A DNA stretch of 64,000 nucleotides from Nitrosomonas ureae (GTDB lineage Bacteria > Pseudomonadota > Gammaproteobacteria > Burkholderiales > Nitrosomonadaceae): the NCBI RefSeq assembly GCF_900206265.1, contig NZ_LT907782.1:2666001-2730000 (forward strand), written 5' to 3'. Both the position numbers and the translations under genes were made by a program. Shown here one piece after another: positions 6,128 through 16,465 of this stretch. Numbering within the stretch: the first letter of the stretch is position 1; every line of letters begins with the position of its first letter. Under the pieces are notes generated by a model. It had not been told where the DNA came from. It worked only from the letters and a program-made list of their open reading frames with translations, and did not search any database.

Positions 6128-8569
6128 TCATTTACCCGACCGTGTCGGTAATCGTCGATGTTCGTTCCTAGGATGCTGTTGCAATTGACAAGCACGACGG
6201 AAGTTCAGCAGTGTTTTTTGTGCATAGCCTAAAACTGTATCGGAAGAATAATCATTTGTCAGGTTATCTGTGCTAATCCCTGTTGGAAGCCCGGTTAACA
6301 ACGCCAGCCCCTCGATAACGTGCTGCATCGTATAAATTGTAAATGAACCCTGCTTTACCGCCTCAATAACTGAGTGATCCAACATTAAATGCGACCTGTT
6401 CTGATAAGGAATCAATACGCCTTGTTCACCGGTTAAACCTATTTTCTCGCAGAGTCTGAAATAACCCTCAATCTTGTCATTAATGCCTCCTACCGGCAAG
6501 ATTTCACCGTATTGATTCAAAGCACCTGTTACTGCAATACTTTGTTTTAACGGCACCCCTGACAGCGACGACAACAGTGCGTAGAATTCCGCACAAGACG
6601 CAGAATCTCCTTCGATGTGGGTATACTCCTGCTCAAATACAATCGATGCACTAAGTGAGATTGGCGCAATATGGGCAAACAATCCAGTCAGATAGTTCTG
6701 CAATATCAACATGCCCTTATCATGAATCGGACCAGACATATCCACTTCCCGGGCAATATTGACTACCCCATCTTCTCCCGCGAATGCGCGCGCAGTAATA
6801 CGCACAGGAGTGCCAAAACTGTGATCGCCCAAATCAATCTGCGTCAGTGCATTAAGTTGACCTACCTCCATTCCATGCGTTGCAATAGCGATTTCACCCT
6901 CAAGAATAGTTTCTTGCAAACGCAGGTCGGGATAGTTATGGCGTATTAAACGTGCTTGTAACGCTGCTAAAATATCTGCCACTTCCACCCTGTGACCGTC
7001 ACGTGAATTGCAAAATGCGGCACTTTCCAGCAACAGCATTTCAGTACTGGCGAAGATAGCGCTCTGCCGCTTTTGATCCTCAACCTCCCGGTGCGATTCT
7101 TCCAGCAAGCGCGCCACCGCAGCCGCTGTGAAATGCGGCAGTTGTGCCGCAGTGCAGATATTGGCCACGAGTACCGCTGATGCTTGATAAGTTTCAGCGC
7201 TGGCGATAAAGCTTGCAGCGAAATCAACTTTAATCCGGAAATGCCGCATGAATTCTGGATCGATTTCCTGCAAATCGTAGTATGCGCTTTGCGATCCGAT
7301 TAAAATAATTTTGACGTTTACTTCGACGGCTTCAGGTTCCAGAGACAGAAGTGCACTGGAAGTCAATAATGAGCCGCTCTCTTCGATTTGCAGCCGCTTG
7401 CTGCGCAAAAATCGCCGCAGTTTTATCCATAAAGAATCATCGGTTAATAGATCATCCAGGTGCAGCATAAGAAACCCGCCATGCGCTTTTAGCAAGCTAC
7501 CGGCGCGAATACGCATAAGATCGGTCCTCAGTTTGCTATTTTCGAATTGATAATCAATGCTACCGAACAAGGAGGATATGGAGGGATTGTCCTCGATAAA
7601 AACAGGTGCTCCTTGTACATCCGCGTTGTCTACCACCAGATTGATCAGATAACGAGAGAAAATTCGATTTAATTCCGTCTGCTGCTTTTCTTCCTCGATA
7701 TCATTTGCCTGAAACACTATCAAATTATCGAGAATATCCAATTCTATCTGCGAGAAAAAAGTCTTCAGCCGGTCGTTGAACTTTAATTCTTGCTGTAATC
7801 CGTTATAGATGTTCTCCAATGCAAGATTCAGTATAGGTTGAACAAGGCGCCGTTGCAGTACAGCCAATGCTTGGCTCCTTTCTTTCTCTATGCGTTTGAA
7901 TTCGCCAAAATACTGTTCGATCGCTTCACGCAATTCCTGCTCGGCTTGCTCTATTTCAACCCTGCGTATCTTGGGCAACTTCAATAAATTTTCTGCTGTA
8001 AGAATTTCATTTTTTTCATTCAACATGGTAAAAACGATTTGCTCGTTCTCACGATGTATAGTGAAATGCAGAGATTCGGCAAACTTATCCAGCTCGATGT
8101 AAGCCTGATCCGTTGCGATCTTAAAGTTTTTTTCGATGTCATTACTGTGAAGCTTGAAATCTTGCCCATTCAAACATTGGCTTATTTCAATCGGAAGCGA
8201 TTTCGCAAATTGCATCAGCGATTGACGCAACATTCGGCCTTGCCCGGCTGGTAAGTGCAAAGCCAAAGGTCTTTCAGGTGAAATAAAATCGTACAAATAG
8301 CACAAATCCGGTGACGGCTGCCTCGTTGCTGCTGTAGTCGTCATAGCTTGATGCAATAGAGTAGTGCGCCCTGATCCTGCTTCTCCTAGAACAAACAAAT
8401 GATAATCCGGCTGCATCATATCTAAACCAAAGCGTGTGGCTACTTCCGCCCTTTCCTGACCAATCCAGGATAACGTGCATTGCAATAGTTCCGATGTATC
8501 GGAAAATCCCAGTGAATCCGGGTTGATGGTAAGACGTAATTGAGATGAATCTAGAGCGTTAGTCGACAT
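6128..8569 (-). CDS. Lon-family ATP-dependent protease (LonB/YcbZ-like)
   Basis: 813 residues. An N-terminal AAA-like module has GEAGSGRTT at about residues 55-63, a P-loop in which Arg stands where Lys is usual; I recall this as normal for the COG1067 branch. A helical insertion (about 150-300) follows. The C-terminal Lon proteolytic domain carries the catalytic Ser in GDSASCAE and the catalytic Lys in GGINDKIEG. These soluble proteases degrade selected or misfolded proteins. It is monocistronic, convergent with the riboswitch gene on the left. The ATG at 8569 gives the family-typical start. Confidence 0.82.
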   Translation of the reverse strand: MSTNALDSSQLRLTINPDSLGFSDTSELLQCTLSWIGQERAEVATRFGLDMMQPDYHLFVLGEAGSGRTTLLHQAMTTTAATRQPSPDLCYLYDFISPERPLALHLPAGQGRMLRQSLMQFAKSLPIEISQCLNGQDFKLHSNDIEKNFKIATDQAYIELDKFAESLHFTIHRENEQIVFTMLNEKNEILTAENLLKLPKIRRVEIEQAEQELREAIEQYFGEFKRIEKERSQALAVLQRRLVQPILNLALENIYNGLQQELKFNDRLKTFFSQIELDILDNLIVFQANDIEEEKQQTELNRIFSRYLINLVVDNADVQGAPVFIEDNPSISSLFGSIDYQFENSKLRTDLMRIRAGSLLKAHGGFLMLHLDDLLTDDSLWIKLRRFLRSKRLQIEESGSLLTSSALLSLEPEAVEVNVKIILIGSQSAYYDLQEIDPEFMRHFRIKVDFAASFIASAETYQASAVLVANICTAAQLPHFTAAAVARLLEESHREVEDQKRQSAIFASTEMLLLESAAFCNSRDGHRVEVADILAALQARLIRHNYPDLRLQETILEGEIAIATHGMEVGQLNALTQIDLGDHSFGTPVRITARAFAGEDGVVNIAREVDMSGPIHDKGMLILQNYLTGLFAHIAPISLSASIVFEQEYTHIEGDSASCAEFYALLSSLSGVPLKQSIAVTGALNQYGEILPVGGINDKIEGYFRLCEKIGLTGEQGVLIPYQNRSHLMLDHSVIEAVKQGSFTIYTMQHVIEGLALLTGLPTGISTDNLTNDYSSDTVLGYAQKTLLNFRRACQLQQHPRNEHRRLPTRSGK

Positions 8570-8961
8570 ATTGGGATAATGATTATAAAGCGAGAGTATT
8601 TCGCGAATTACCCGTATTGTATCTATTTAATAGATACTGAAAAAAATCTTTGTCAATTGCTATCGGGACAGTGACTTCTAATGGAGAAGTTAATACAAGT
8701 GTTACAGCGATTAAATTTTAATATGTTTGATTCCCAGTTTCTTGGGGCGAAGATGGGTTGGAAGGTGGTGGATTTAGAGTGTTTATAGTTTTCCTATCTT
8801 TTGCTGCAGGACGCTCATTTTACTCATCATTTTGGCTGGAAGATACACGGATATTGGACATTCTGGCGGAAATGATGATGGTAAAATGATGTATGGATGA
8901 ACTAGCCGGTGTGCAACTGGAAATGACTAGATATCCCTGCACACGGTCTGTAATCGTTATA
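8570..8961. other. Gap without a recognisable gene
   Basis: About 390 bases between two leftward genes. I see no conserved ORF. The stretch must contain the promoter of the Lon-like gene. A short TGTAAT/ATTACA inverted repeat at 8949-8966 overlaps the end of the next gene and may be part of its 3' end. Confidence 0.4.
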
Positions 8962-10917
8962 TTACAAACGTGCACATCCTGGGTCTTCGCGAATTACGTG
9001 AATCTTGCCTGCAACGAGATCTGTAAGGTTTGTATGAATCCCTGAAGGCCACTCAACAATCACTGATTCGACCATAGAATTATTTGCCAGGCCAAAATGA
9101 AGTCGGCGATCGTCTTGAACGCCATTGCGTATCCCTCCTGCCTGCAGGCGAGCCTGTTGTTTGCCGCCAGCCGTGACTACGACTCGTGCACCGATACCAT
9201 CGCGATTGGATTGGCAACCAATAAGATCAATCTTCAACCATTGGTTGCTTCCTCCTTTATTGCGCAAGAGAAATTGGCGTCCGTAATTAAATGGATATTC
9301 AAGCTCTCCTCCGTCGGTAACTAGCAGATCGAGATAGCCATCATTGTCATAGTCGGCTACGCTGACCTTTCCACCCTTGCCAATATTTCTGGTGCTTGCT
9401 CCACCTGCATCGGGTACAGGCACAAATGCTCCGTCAACATTTTCAAGCAAAACATTGTATCGATTGCGCAGACCATTAGCGCACGTAAGGTAAACATCGA
9501 GATCCATGTCATTGTCGAAATCGCCAACAGCCACCGAGCGACACGAATCTGTCAGTTCATAGCCAAAATTTTCATCAACAATAAACTCACCTTCGTGCCG
9601 GGATAGCATTACCAGCTTGCTGCTAAGATCTTTAGTCCAAAATTCACGCCCATCTGAAACTACTTTCTCAAATTCAGCATCGATTGCTCCAAATTTTGCT
9701 CGAAAAGCATCCGCCCCGCGAATCTCAACCCGCCACTGTCCGATATGCGGCACCCAACCGACATACATACCGGGGAGCGTTTGCAGCCCCAAGTTTACAA
9801 TACCGCTCATCTCAGGGTTGGTGGCATCCAACTTCAATTTGATGAAATATCGAAGTTGACCCCGGACAACCTCGGAAACAAGTTCCGCTAAGTTACTGCC
9901 GGACTCACCGACGTGTATCATGCTAGGAGTCCAAGGATCAAACGCGCCATAAACGCGAATAGCCAGTTTGGTTGGTCCTTGAAGCCAGAAATTCAAACTT
10001 CCTTTTTCTATTGACGATATTCCATGTGCATCGACAGTAACCTGACGGCGGGTTTTGGGATCCAGTATCCATGAGCTTACCGTTGGAGTATGTAAAACCA
10101 ACAGATTATCTTCCAGGTTTCCATCAAAGTCTGCCACCGCAGTATCCTGCAAGTATCTGAATTTATGTCGGGGTTCCTCAAGTATAGGTAAAGGTGTGGT
10201 GTCACCTAGCCGATACAGGTCCTGGGGATAAAATACCCAACCGGATGTCAGCAGGTGCACGGCAGAATCGAAGTAAGCCAATTGAGCGAATTCCCCGATA
10301 GTTTGTTTCGTCATTTCAGGCGTAGCATTAAAAGTCCCATCTTTTTCCTGCAACATCAACCGGCTGGGCCCGAGGTCGTCAAGTGGACGTTTTTTATTGA
10401 CCATATAGAGATCCAGCAGACCATCATTATTCCAATCCAGCCACAGGGGTGTCCTGCCACGTCCAAAACTATCATTTAATCCACGCACTATGGCTTCATC
10501 AATTAGCTTGTTCGCATTGTTAACATAAAATGCCTTATCGTCGGCGGCTTTGCCTCCCCGGTTTCCGTAAAGTTCAATCAAATCCTGATCACCATCATTG
10601 TCAAAATCAGCCCAGGCACCCCCATGAGCATCGCGGAAAGAATTTCCTTCCCAAAATTCCTTCAGCCTCTCAGTGAAAGTACCATTGCCGTTATTGATAT
10701 ACAGCTGCGGTCGATTGGTATGGTTGCCCACCCAGATATCAAGCCAACCGTCTCCATTGAAGTCGCCCCACGCTGAACCGTAACCGGCTCGAAGTGTAGT
10801 TGTGAGACCCGCCGATTTAGTTTGATCTTCAAATGCGATTTCGGCGTTTAATGTTTGAATGCTTCCGAGGGAAAATACAGTAAAACAATAAGTTATTATT
10901 TTTATTAACTTAATCAT
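8962..10917 (-). CDS. Exported FG-GAP/VCBS repeat protein with C-terminal ASPIC/UnbV domain
   Basis: 651 residues with a signal peptide (hydrophobic stretch about 8-20, cleavage near LNA). At least five Ca2+-binding-type loops are visible: GDFNGDGWLD, ADFDNDGDQD, LDWNNDGLLD, GDFDNDMDLD and ADYDNDGYLD. These are spread as in beta-propeller FG-GAP repeats (CRTAC1-like). The final about 90 residues contain GIGARVVV and VEWPSG, typical of the ASPIC/UnbV domain. Such proteins are extracytoplasmic and may bind ligands or other cells; no enzymatic activity is implied. It stands alone on the minus strand. Domain calls are firm; role unknown. Confidence 0.8.
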   Translation of the reverse strand: MIKLIKIITYCFTVFSLGSIQTLNAEIAFEDQTKSAGLTTTLRAGYGSAWGDFNGDGWLDIWVGNHTNRPQLYINNGNGTFTERLKEFWEGNSFRDAHGGAWADFDNDGDQDLIELYGNRGGKAADDKAFYVNNANKLIDEAIVRGLNDSFGRGRTPLWLDWNNDGLLDLYMVNKKRPLDDLGPSRLMLQEKDGTFNATPEMTKQTIGEFAQLAYFDSAVHLLTSGWVFYPQDLYRLGDTTPLPILEEPRHKFRYLQDTAVADFDGNLEDNLLVLHTPTVSSWILDPKTRRQVTVDAHGISSIEKGSLNFWLQGPTKLAIRVYGAFDPWTPSMIHVGESGSNLAELVSEVVRGQLRYFIKLKLDATNPEMSGIVNLGLQTLPGMYVGWVPHIGQWRVEIRGADAFRAKFGAIDAEFEKVVSDGREFWTKDLSSKLVMLSRHEGEFIVDENFGYELTDSCRSVAVGDFDNDMDLDVYLTCANGLRNRYNVLLENVDGAFVPVPDAGGASTRNIGKGGKVSVADYDNDGYLDLLVTDGGELEYPFNYGRQFLLRNKGGSNQWLKIDLIGCQSNRDGIGARVVVTAGGKQQARLQAGGIRNGVQDDRRLHFGLANNSMVESVIVEWPSGIHTNLTDLVAGKIHVIREDPGCARL

Positions 10918-10997
10918 TTATTGGTTTTTTGGATTATGGTTGTATCATGATTGTAATATGAATAACTGAAATTTGAATGCTCCGTCAGAATTCATGA

Positions 10998-11270
10998 TTA
11001 ATTTTTTGAAGGAATATAGCCGGCTGGTTGTTCCGCACCCGAACCAAAGAAGTGTGCTTCCAGTTGTTCTGCTAAATATTTGCGTGCTTTTGCGTCTGAA
11101 AGATTTAAACGGTTTTCGTTAACTAGCATGGTTTGGTGTTCGATCCATTGACGCCATGCTTCTTTGGAAACATTCTCAAAGATACGCTTACCTAATTCTC
11201 CGGGGTAGGTTTGAAAATCCAGACCTTCGGCTTCTCGGCCTAGTTTGATGCATTTAACCATTCTTGTCAT
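10998..11270 (-). CDS. yggX: Fe(2+)-trafficking protein YggX
   Basis: 90 residues beginning [11 protein letters not shown]. The family's conserved cysteine (VKCIKL), the [12 protein letters not shown] stretch and the [17 protein letters not shown] helix region are all present. YggX protects iron-sulfur clusters from oxidative damage and is linked to labile iron handling. I chose the ATG at 11270 because GGAG lies 8 bases upstream and it matches the usual N-terminus; a start at 11291 would add seven atypical residues. It lies between argA and the FG-GAP gene on the same strand. Confidence 0.9.
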   Translation of the reverse strand: MTRMVKCIKLGREAEGLDFQTYPGELGKRIFENVSKEAWRQWIEHQTMLVNENRLNLSDAKARKYLAEQLEAHFFGSGAEQPAGYIPSKN

Positions 11271-11371
11271 TTCATGCTCCACATTAATCAAAAAAGATAT
11301 TCAAAAGGAAAAAGCTGTCGTTGTGAGCGATTCCGTTGAGTAAGCCGTCTGTGCATATTTTGCACGATAAG

Positions 11372-12730
11372 CTACAGGTGTTTGATTAGAACCTTCGAGC
11401 GGCGCTGATAGTTATATAAATTCTGTTTGACTGGTGGTAATTCAGCAGTTGTGGCTTCGCTAAAGCCGTGTTCAATAAACCAGTGCGCTGCATGTGTGGT
11501 GAGTACAAATAAGGTATAAATATCTTGAGACATGGTTTCTTTTTCGATATGTTTAAGTAGATGACTTCCATATCCCCGGTCGCGATAATTCGGATGAATT
11601 GCCAGACAGGCAAGTTCGCCAGCGTGTTCTTCGGAGAAGGGATACAGAGCTGCGCAACCTAGCATACTGCCGTCATGCTCTAGCACTGTAAAGCGGTCGA
11701 TTTCAATTTCCAATAATTCACGGCTACGCCTGACCAGAATACCTTCGGCTTCCAGTGGCTCAATCAGCTGCAGAATACCGCCGACATCTTCAATTTTCGC
11801 TTTTCTGAGCGTTTGCAGCGTTTCTTGCGAGATCATCGTACCGATGCCATGATGGGTGAAAAGTTCTTGCAAGATGGCACCGTCGTTATGACGGCTGATC
11901 AAATGCGTGCGTGTCACACCCATTTCACAGGCTTTGGTAGCCGATTGCAGCCAGGGACGGATCGTATCCGCTAATAACGGTGTTGTTTCCGAAGTCTTAT
12001 TTCTCAATAATAAATTGCTTTCCGCAATCGTGAGTTCGCGGGGCAGTAATTCCGGTTTGTTAGTATCGGATGAATTGTAATCCGTGGTATCTAGTAAAAA
12101 AATCAGCTTCTCGGCTTGCAACGCGATTGCCACTTCGGTGGCTACATTTTCCATTGTCAAATTGAATATCTCGCCCGTTGGTGAGTAACCCAAAGGTGAA
12201 ATCAGCACTACATCACCTTGCTCTAGACGCGAATGAATTGCCTGTGCATTGATTTTACGTACCTTCCCCGTGTGCATCAAATCAACGCCTTGTATGATTC
12301 CATGCGGACATGCAGTAACAAAATTCCCGCTGGTGACACGAATAGCTGCATTGGCCATCGGTGAATTGGGTAATCCCATTGACAGTAACGCAGCAATTTC
12401 ATGATGCACGCGTCCTACGGCTTCTTTGACACATTGCAATGAAGCAGGATCAGTGACGCGCATACCCATAACGGTTTGGGTTTCCAATTGTGATTCATTC
12501 AGGCGCAATTGAATTTGCGGGCGTGCACCATGCACTAAAACCAGTCGGACACCAAGACTGGCAAGCAAGTTAATATCGTGAATGAAGTGCACAAATTTTG
12601 CATCGGTGATTATTTCACCACCAAAGCCTAGGATAAAAACTTTGTCACGAAATGCATGAATATAGGGTGCAACTGAGCGAAACCAGGAAACAAACTCAGC
12701 CATGGTATTCATTTTATTGTTGATAGCCAT
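11372..12730 (-). CDS. argA: N-acetylglutamate synthase (amino-acid N-acetyltransferase)
   Basis: 452 residues. The N-terminal two thirds is an amino-acid-kinase fold (VFILGFGGEIITD near residue 30, LVHGARPQIQ near 70). The last about 150 residues are a GNAT acetyltransferase domain with LACLAIHPNYRDRGYGSHLL as the acetyl-CoA-binding loop. It catalyses the first step of arginine biosynthesis, glutamate plus acetyl-CoA to N-acetylglutamate. The ATG at 12730 lies 2 bases after the rsmE stop; a TTG at 12736 overlapping that stop is the alternative. The two genes are translationally coupled. Confidence 0.92.
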   Translation of the reverse strand: MAINNKMNTMAEFVSWFRSVAPYIHAFRDKVFILGFGGEIITDAKFVHFIHDINLLASLGVRLVLVHGARPQIQLRLNESQLETQTVMGMRVTDPASLQCVKEAVGRVHHEIAALLSMGLPNSPMANAAIRVTSGNFVTACPHGIIQGVDLMHTGKVRKINAQAIHSRLEQGDVVLISPLGYSPTGEIFNLTMENVATEVAIALQAEKLIFLLDTTDYNSSDTNKPELLPRELTIAESNLLLRNKTSETTPLLADTIRPWLQSATKACEMGVTRTHLISRHNDGAILQELFTHHGIGTMISQETLQTLRKAKIEDVGGILQLIEPLEAEGILVRRSRELLEIEIDRFTVLEHDGSMLGCAALYPFSEEHAGELACLAIHPNYRDRGYGSHLLKHIEKETMSQDIYTLFVLTTHAAHWFIEHGFSEATTAELPPVKQNLYNYQRRSKVLIKHL

Positions 12731-12732
12731 TG

Positions 12733-13479
12733 TCAATAATCTCCCCAGAGTGCCTGCATGGCTGCAATCGTCGCTAAAGCCGCACTTTCGGTACGCAGTA
12801 TGCGTTTCCCGAGGCGCAAGGGAATGAAGCCGGAATATGAAATGGCTGTTTCTTCTTCTGCTGTAAACCCGCCTTCAGGGCCGATCACAAGCGTTATATT
12901 GGCATCAGCAGCTGGTTTAGATATGTTTTTTAATCCGTTTGTGGTTTGGGTGGACAGCATGAGATGCATATCATTCGCGCAATGAGAAGTTTTCTTCTGG
13001 CTCAACCATTCCGCTAGTGGAATTAATGGGAGAACTTGCGGTAAACAGTTTCTGCCACATTGTTCGCAGGCAGAGATGATAATTTTTTTCCAGTGTTGGA
13101 GGCGTTTATAAGAGCGCTCATCGGATAAATGCACGATACTGCGAGCAGTGAAAACCGGTTGAATACGAGTTATGCCCAGTTCTACTGATTTTTGTATGAT
13201 CCAGTCCATTTTCTCGTTGATGCAGATGGCTTGAGCGAGCTCTATGGACAACGGTGATTCCCGATCGGTATTGTGATAAGCATCGATCAACACCGTGGCA
13301 CTGGATTTGCTGATTGCTTCAATATGTGCAGAAAATTCTCCACCAAGTCCGTTAAATATCGTGATTGGATTACCATTCTTCAGCCGTAGCACCCTTGTCG
13401 CATGATGCTTGTTTTCAGCGGATAATTCGATGATTTTTCCTGGGGTGATTTCTTCAGGATGATAAAAGCGCGCATGCAT
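12733..13479 (-). CDS. rsmE: 16S rRNA (uracil-1498-N3)-methyltransferase RsmE
   Basis: 248 residues with an N-terminal PUA-like region and a C-terminal SPOUT methyltransferase domain. The knot motifs are VIGPEGGFT at about 195 and LGKRILRTESAALA near 220, which bind S-adenosylmethionine. The enzyme methylates U1498 of 16S rRNA in the 30S subunit. It is the first gene of a two-gene unit with argA, the stop of rsmE touching the argA start. Confidence 0.93.
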   Translation of the reverse strand: MHARFYHPEEITPGKIIELSAENKHHATRVLRLKNGNPITIFNGLGGEFSAHIEAISKSSATVLIDAYHNTDRESPLSIELAQAICINEKMDWIIQKSVELGITRIQPVFTARSIVHLSDERSYKRLQHWKKIIISACEQCGRNCLPQVLPLIPLAEWLSQKKTSHCANDMHLMLSTQTTNGLKNISKPAADANITLVIGPEGGFTAEEETAISYSGFIPLRLGKRILRTESAALATIAAMQALWGDY

Positions 13480-13646
13480 GATGAACTGGTGTTAGGAAAG
13501 CGACAGAGCAAGTGACAAATTCAATAAATGGACTCATGTTAATATAACACGTTATGAGTCTGGCATTGTTTGCCCAGTGAGTAGATTTTAAAGGCAGCAA
13601 GCTGAAAAATAAATTTTTGCAGCATTTTCAAGTGTAGGAGGTGTAT

Positions 13647-14207
13647 ATGGCAAGTTTGGAAACACCGGTGTGCGATTTTGGCTGGAAAGCCATTGATTTT
13701 GATTTGCCGGGTGTCGATGGCAAGCGTTATAACCTGGCGTCTGTAAAAGGTGAAAACGGACTGCTGGTGATGTTTATTTGCAATCATTGTCCGTATGTCA
13801 AGGCGGTGCAAGATCGGATTATTCGCGATGTCGATGAATTGAAACGCCATGGTGTAAATGCTATTGCGATCATGTCGAATGATCCCGCGGACTATCCGGA
13901 GGATTCTTTTGAGAATATGGCTCTAATTGCGAAACAGCTGAATTATCCTTTTCCGTATGTCTGGGATGAAACCCAGGAAATAGCTAAGCAATATGGGGCA
14001 GTATGCACTCCCGATTTTTTCGGTTTCAATAATCAGCTGGAGTTGCAATATCGCGGACGTCTGGATGCCTCGCGCAAAGAAGCGGCACCCACAGATGTTC
14101 GTCGCGATTTGTTTCAAGCCATGGTGCAGGTTGCAAAAACTGGTCATGGTCCGGAAGAGCAGATTCCCAGCATTGGTTGCTCAATCAAGTGGCGTTCGGA
14201 GTCATAG
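13647..14207 (+). CDS. Thioredoxin-fold (AhpC/TSA-like) protein
   Basis: 186 residues with a peroxiredoxin/thioredoxin-like layout: FDLPGVDGKRYNLASVKG, then the strand LLVMFICNHCPYVKAV with the candidate active cysteine in NHCPYV (near residue 50), and YGAVCTPDFFGF with a second cysteine near residue 120. This type of stand-alone protein is common in proteobacteria and is thought to reduce thiols or peroxides. ATG 13647 is preceded by AGGAGG at 5-base spacing, better than the GTG at 13641. Its stop overlaps the next start (TAGTG), so the two form an operon. Confidence 0.78.
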   Translation: MASLETPVCDFGWKAIDFDLPGVDGKRYNLASVKGENGLLVMFICNHCPYVKAVQDRIIRDVDELKRHGVNAIAIMSNDPADYPEDSFENMALIAKQLNYPFPYVWDETQEIAKQYGAVCTPDFFGFNNQLELQYRGRLDASRKEAAPTDVRRDLFQAMVQVAKTGHGPEEQIPSIGCSIKWRSES

Positions 14208-14995
14208 TGCTAGAGGATGTTATTACGGCTGTAAAGGAGGTTGCCCAGCAAGTCATCATGCCGCGTTATCTGCGGGTAGACAGGCGGCTTAAAGCGGATG
14301 GCAGTTTTTTTACCGAGGCGGATGTTGCGGCACAAAATGCTTTGCTGGAAAGATTGCAAAAAATTCGCCCCGCTGCTGCCATGGGTGAAGAAATGACCCA
14401 GCAGGAACAAGAGGTGCAGTGGATTAAGGGAAATACAGGATTGTGGAGCGTAGATCCGATTGATGGTACTTCCAATTTCTTCAATGGGCTGCCTTATTTT
14501 GCGATTTCTGTGGCTTTCATGGAACAGGGGAAAGGTGTTTTGGGCGTAATTTATAATCCGGCAACCGATGAGATGTTTTATGCAACTCAAGGTGGTGGCG
14601 CTTTTTTGAATGGGGTCGCGCTACCTCTCAAGCGATATGTTCCGACATTATCAAGCGCTATGGCAAATATTGATTTGAAACGACTCGACCGAAGATTCGC
14701 AGCCAAAGTGGCTGCCTTCCCGCCGTTTGCATCACAAAGAAATTATGGTGCTTGTGCGCTGGAGTGGTGTTATACCGCTGCGGGTTATTTTGATTTGTAT
14801 TTGCACGGTGGGCAGAAACCTTGGGATTATGCGGCTGGATCGCTGATTCTTAAAGAAGCGGGTGGCAGCATGTGCGGTTTTGACAATGATGATTATTGGG
14901 CTGGATCGCTGTGGCATCGATCTGTAATTGCGGCATTGGATCCTGGGTTATTCATACAGTGGCGTGATTGGGTGCGCGCAAATCGCAAGGAATAG
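14207..14995 (+). CDS. Inositol-monophosphatase-family phosphatase
   Basis: 262 residues with the metal-binding signature of the IMPase/FIG superfamily: MGEEM near residue 60, DPIDGTSNF near 85 and WDYAAGSLILKEAGG near 205. These proteins hydrolyse small phosphate monoesters (inositol phosphate, histidinol phosphate or PAP). The exact substrate is not determined here; a histidinol-phosphatase-like role is one option. Start chosen as GTG 14207, with GGAG 6 bases upstream and a one-base overlap with the previous stop; TTG 14177 is an alternative. Part of the same short operon and followed 9 bases later by trkA. Confidence 0.82.
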   Translation: MLEDVITAVKEVAQQVIMPRYLRVDRRLKADGSFFTEADVAAQNALLERLQKIRPAAAMGEEMTQQEQEVQWIKGNTGLWSVDPIDGTSNFFNGLPYFAISVAFMEQGKGVLGVIYNPATDEMFYATQGGGAFLNGVALPLKRYVPTLSSAMANIDLKRLDRRFAAKVAAFPPFASQRNYGACALEWCYTAAGYFDLYLHGGQKPWDYAAGSLILKEAGGSMCGFDNDDYWAGSLWHRSVIAALDPGLFIQWRDWVRANRKE

Positions 14996-15004
14996 GGAAA
15001 GCTA

Positions 15005-16453
15005 TTGAAAATTATCATTTTGGGTGCCGGCCAGGTTGGATCAACAGTTGCTGAAAGTTTGGTAAGTGAAGCCAATGACATTACCGTGGTAGACATTGAT
15101 CCGCTGCGTTTGGCACTATTACAGGACCGTTTGGATTTACGCACTGTGGTTGGCAATGCCTCGCATCCTTCCGTTTTAGTTAATGCTGGTGCGGACGATG
15201 CAGATATGGTGTTGGCGGTAACCGAGCACGATGAGACCAATCTGGTTGCGTGTAAGCTGGCAGCTACCTTATTTAATACACCCACTAAAATTGCGCGGAT
15301 TCGATCGACTGAATATTCGGCTTATCCGGAAATCTTCTCAGCCGAGAATTTCTGCGTTGATTTTGCCATTAGTCCAGAGCAGATTCTGACCAAGTATATT
15401 GAGAAGCTGATCGAATTCCCTGAGGCTCTTCAAGTACTTGATTTTGCATCAGGAAAGGTGAGTCTGGTTGCCGTGCGTGCCTTAAAGGGTGGATCTCTGG
15501 TCGGACAACAATTACAGGAATTACGTAAGCATGTCCCTAATCTGGATTCACGCGTTGCAGCTATTTTTCGTAGAGATCGGCCAATTATTCCCGAGGGGGA
15601 TACCGTGATTGAAGCCGAAGACGAGGTATTTTTTATTGCCGCCACTAAAGATATTCGGATTGTAATGCGGGAATTGCGGAAAATGGATAATCCGGTCAAG
15701 CATGTGATGATTGCGGGTGGTGGAAGAATTGGCCGACGGCTCGGTGCAACACTGGAAAAAGATTATCGGGTCAAGATAATTGAGCGTAATCATCAGGCTT
15801 GCGAGCGTTTGGCGAGTGAACTAAGTGATGCGTTGATATTGCACGGTGATGTGACGGATGAAACCTTGCTTGAAGATGAAAATATAGCTGAGATGGATAT
15901 GTTTTGTGCGCTGACGAATGATGATGAAAATAATATCATGTCAGCATTATTGGCAAAACGCATGGGAGCACATAAAGTTATTGCGCTGATTAATCGGGGC
16001 GCTTATGTAGATTTGATACAAAGTAGCGGAATTGATATCGCCATTTCGCCTGCGCAAGTTACGATTGGTTCATTATTGGCTTATGTTCGGCATGGTGATG
16101 TTGCTGCAGTCCATAGTTTGCGTCGTGGCGCAGCGGAAGCATTGGAATTGGTGGCACATGGTGATGCTAAATCGTCCAACGTGGTTGGACGCCGGATAGA
16201 TGAGATTAAGCTGCCCAAAGGCGCGACAATAGGTGCTATCGTCCGTGGATTACCCAAATCGGAAGGGATATTCGATGAAAATCCGAGTTTGGAGCAAGGT
16301 AAGGTAGTGCATGAAAGTAGTGCGATCAAAGTTATTATTGCGCATCATGACACGATTATAGAATCAGAGGATCATGTAATTATATTTGTGATCAATAGAA
16401 AAATGATTCGAGAAGTAGAAAGGCTGTTTCAGGTTAATGTTGGTTTTTTATAA
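15005..16453 (+). CDS. trkA: Trk potassium uptake regulatory subunit TrkA
   Basis: 482 residues with two RCK-N/RCK-C halves. Each Rossmann fold begins with a glycine-rich dinucleotide loop, GAGQVGSTVAESL at residue 7 and GGGRIGRRLGATLE near 238. TrkA is the cytoplasmic NAD(H)/nucleotide-binding ring that gates the K+ channel TrkH. The start is TTG at 15005, 9 bases after the preceding stop; no ATG gives a better N-terminus. trkH follows 12 bases downstream, so the two are co-transcribed. Confidence 0.93.
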   Translation: MKIIILGAGQVGSTVAESLVSEANDITVVDIDPLRLALLQDRLDLRTVVGNASHPSVLVNAGADDADMVLAVTEHDETNLVACKLAATLFNTPTKIARIRSTEYSAYPEIFSAENFCVDFAISPEQILTKYIEKLIEFPEALQVLDFASGKVSLVAVRALKGGSLVGQQLQELRKHVPNLDSRVAAIFRRDRPIIPEGDTVIEAEDEVFFIAATKDIRIVMRELRKMDNPVKHVMIAGGGRIGRRLGATLEKDYRVKIIERNHQACERLASELSDALILHGDVTDETLLEDENIAEMDMFCALTNDDENNIMSALLAKRMGAHKVIALINRGAYVDLIQSSGIDIAISPAQVTIGSLLAYVRHGDVAAVHSLRRGAAEALELVAHGDAKSSNVVGRRIDEIKLPKGATIGAIVRGLPKSEGIFDENPSLEQGKVVHESSAIKVIIAHHDTIIESEDHVIIFVINRKMIREVERLFQVNVGFL

Positions 16454-16465
16454 GCCCAAAATCAC

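Noticed and set aside
13539..13850. 103-codon minus-strand ORF
   Set aside because: Antisense to the thioredoxin-fold gene, which has a clear ribosome site and conserved motifs.
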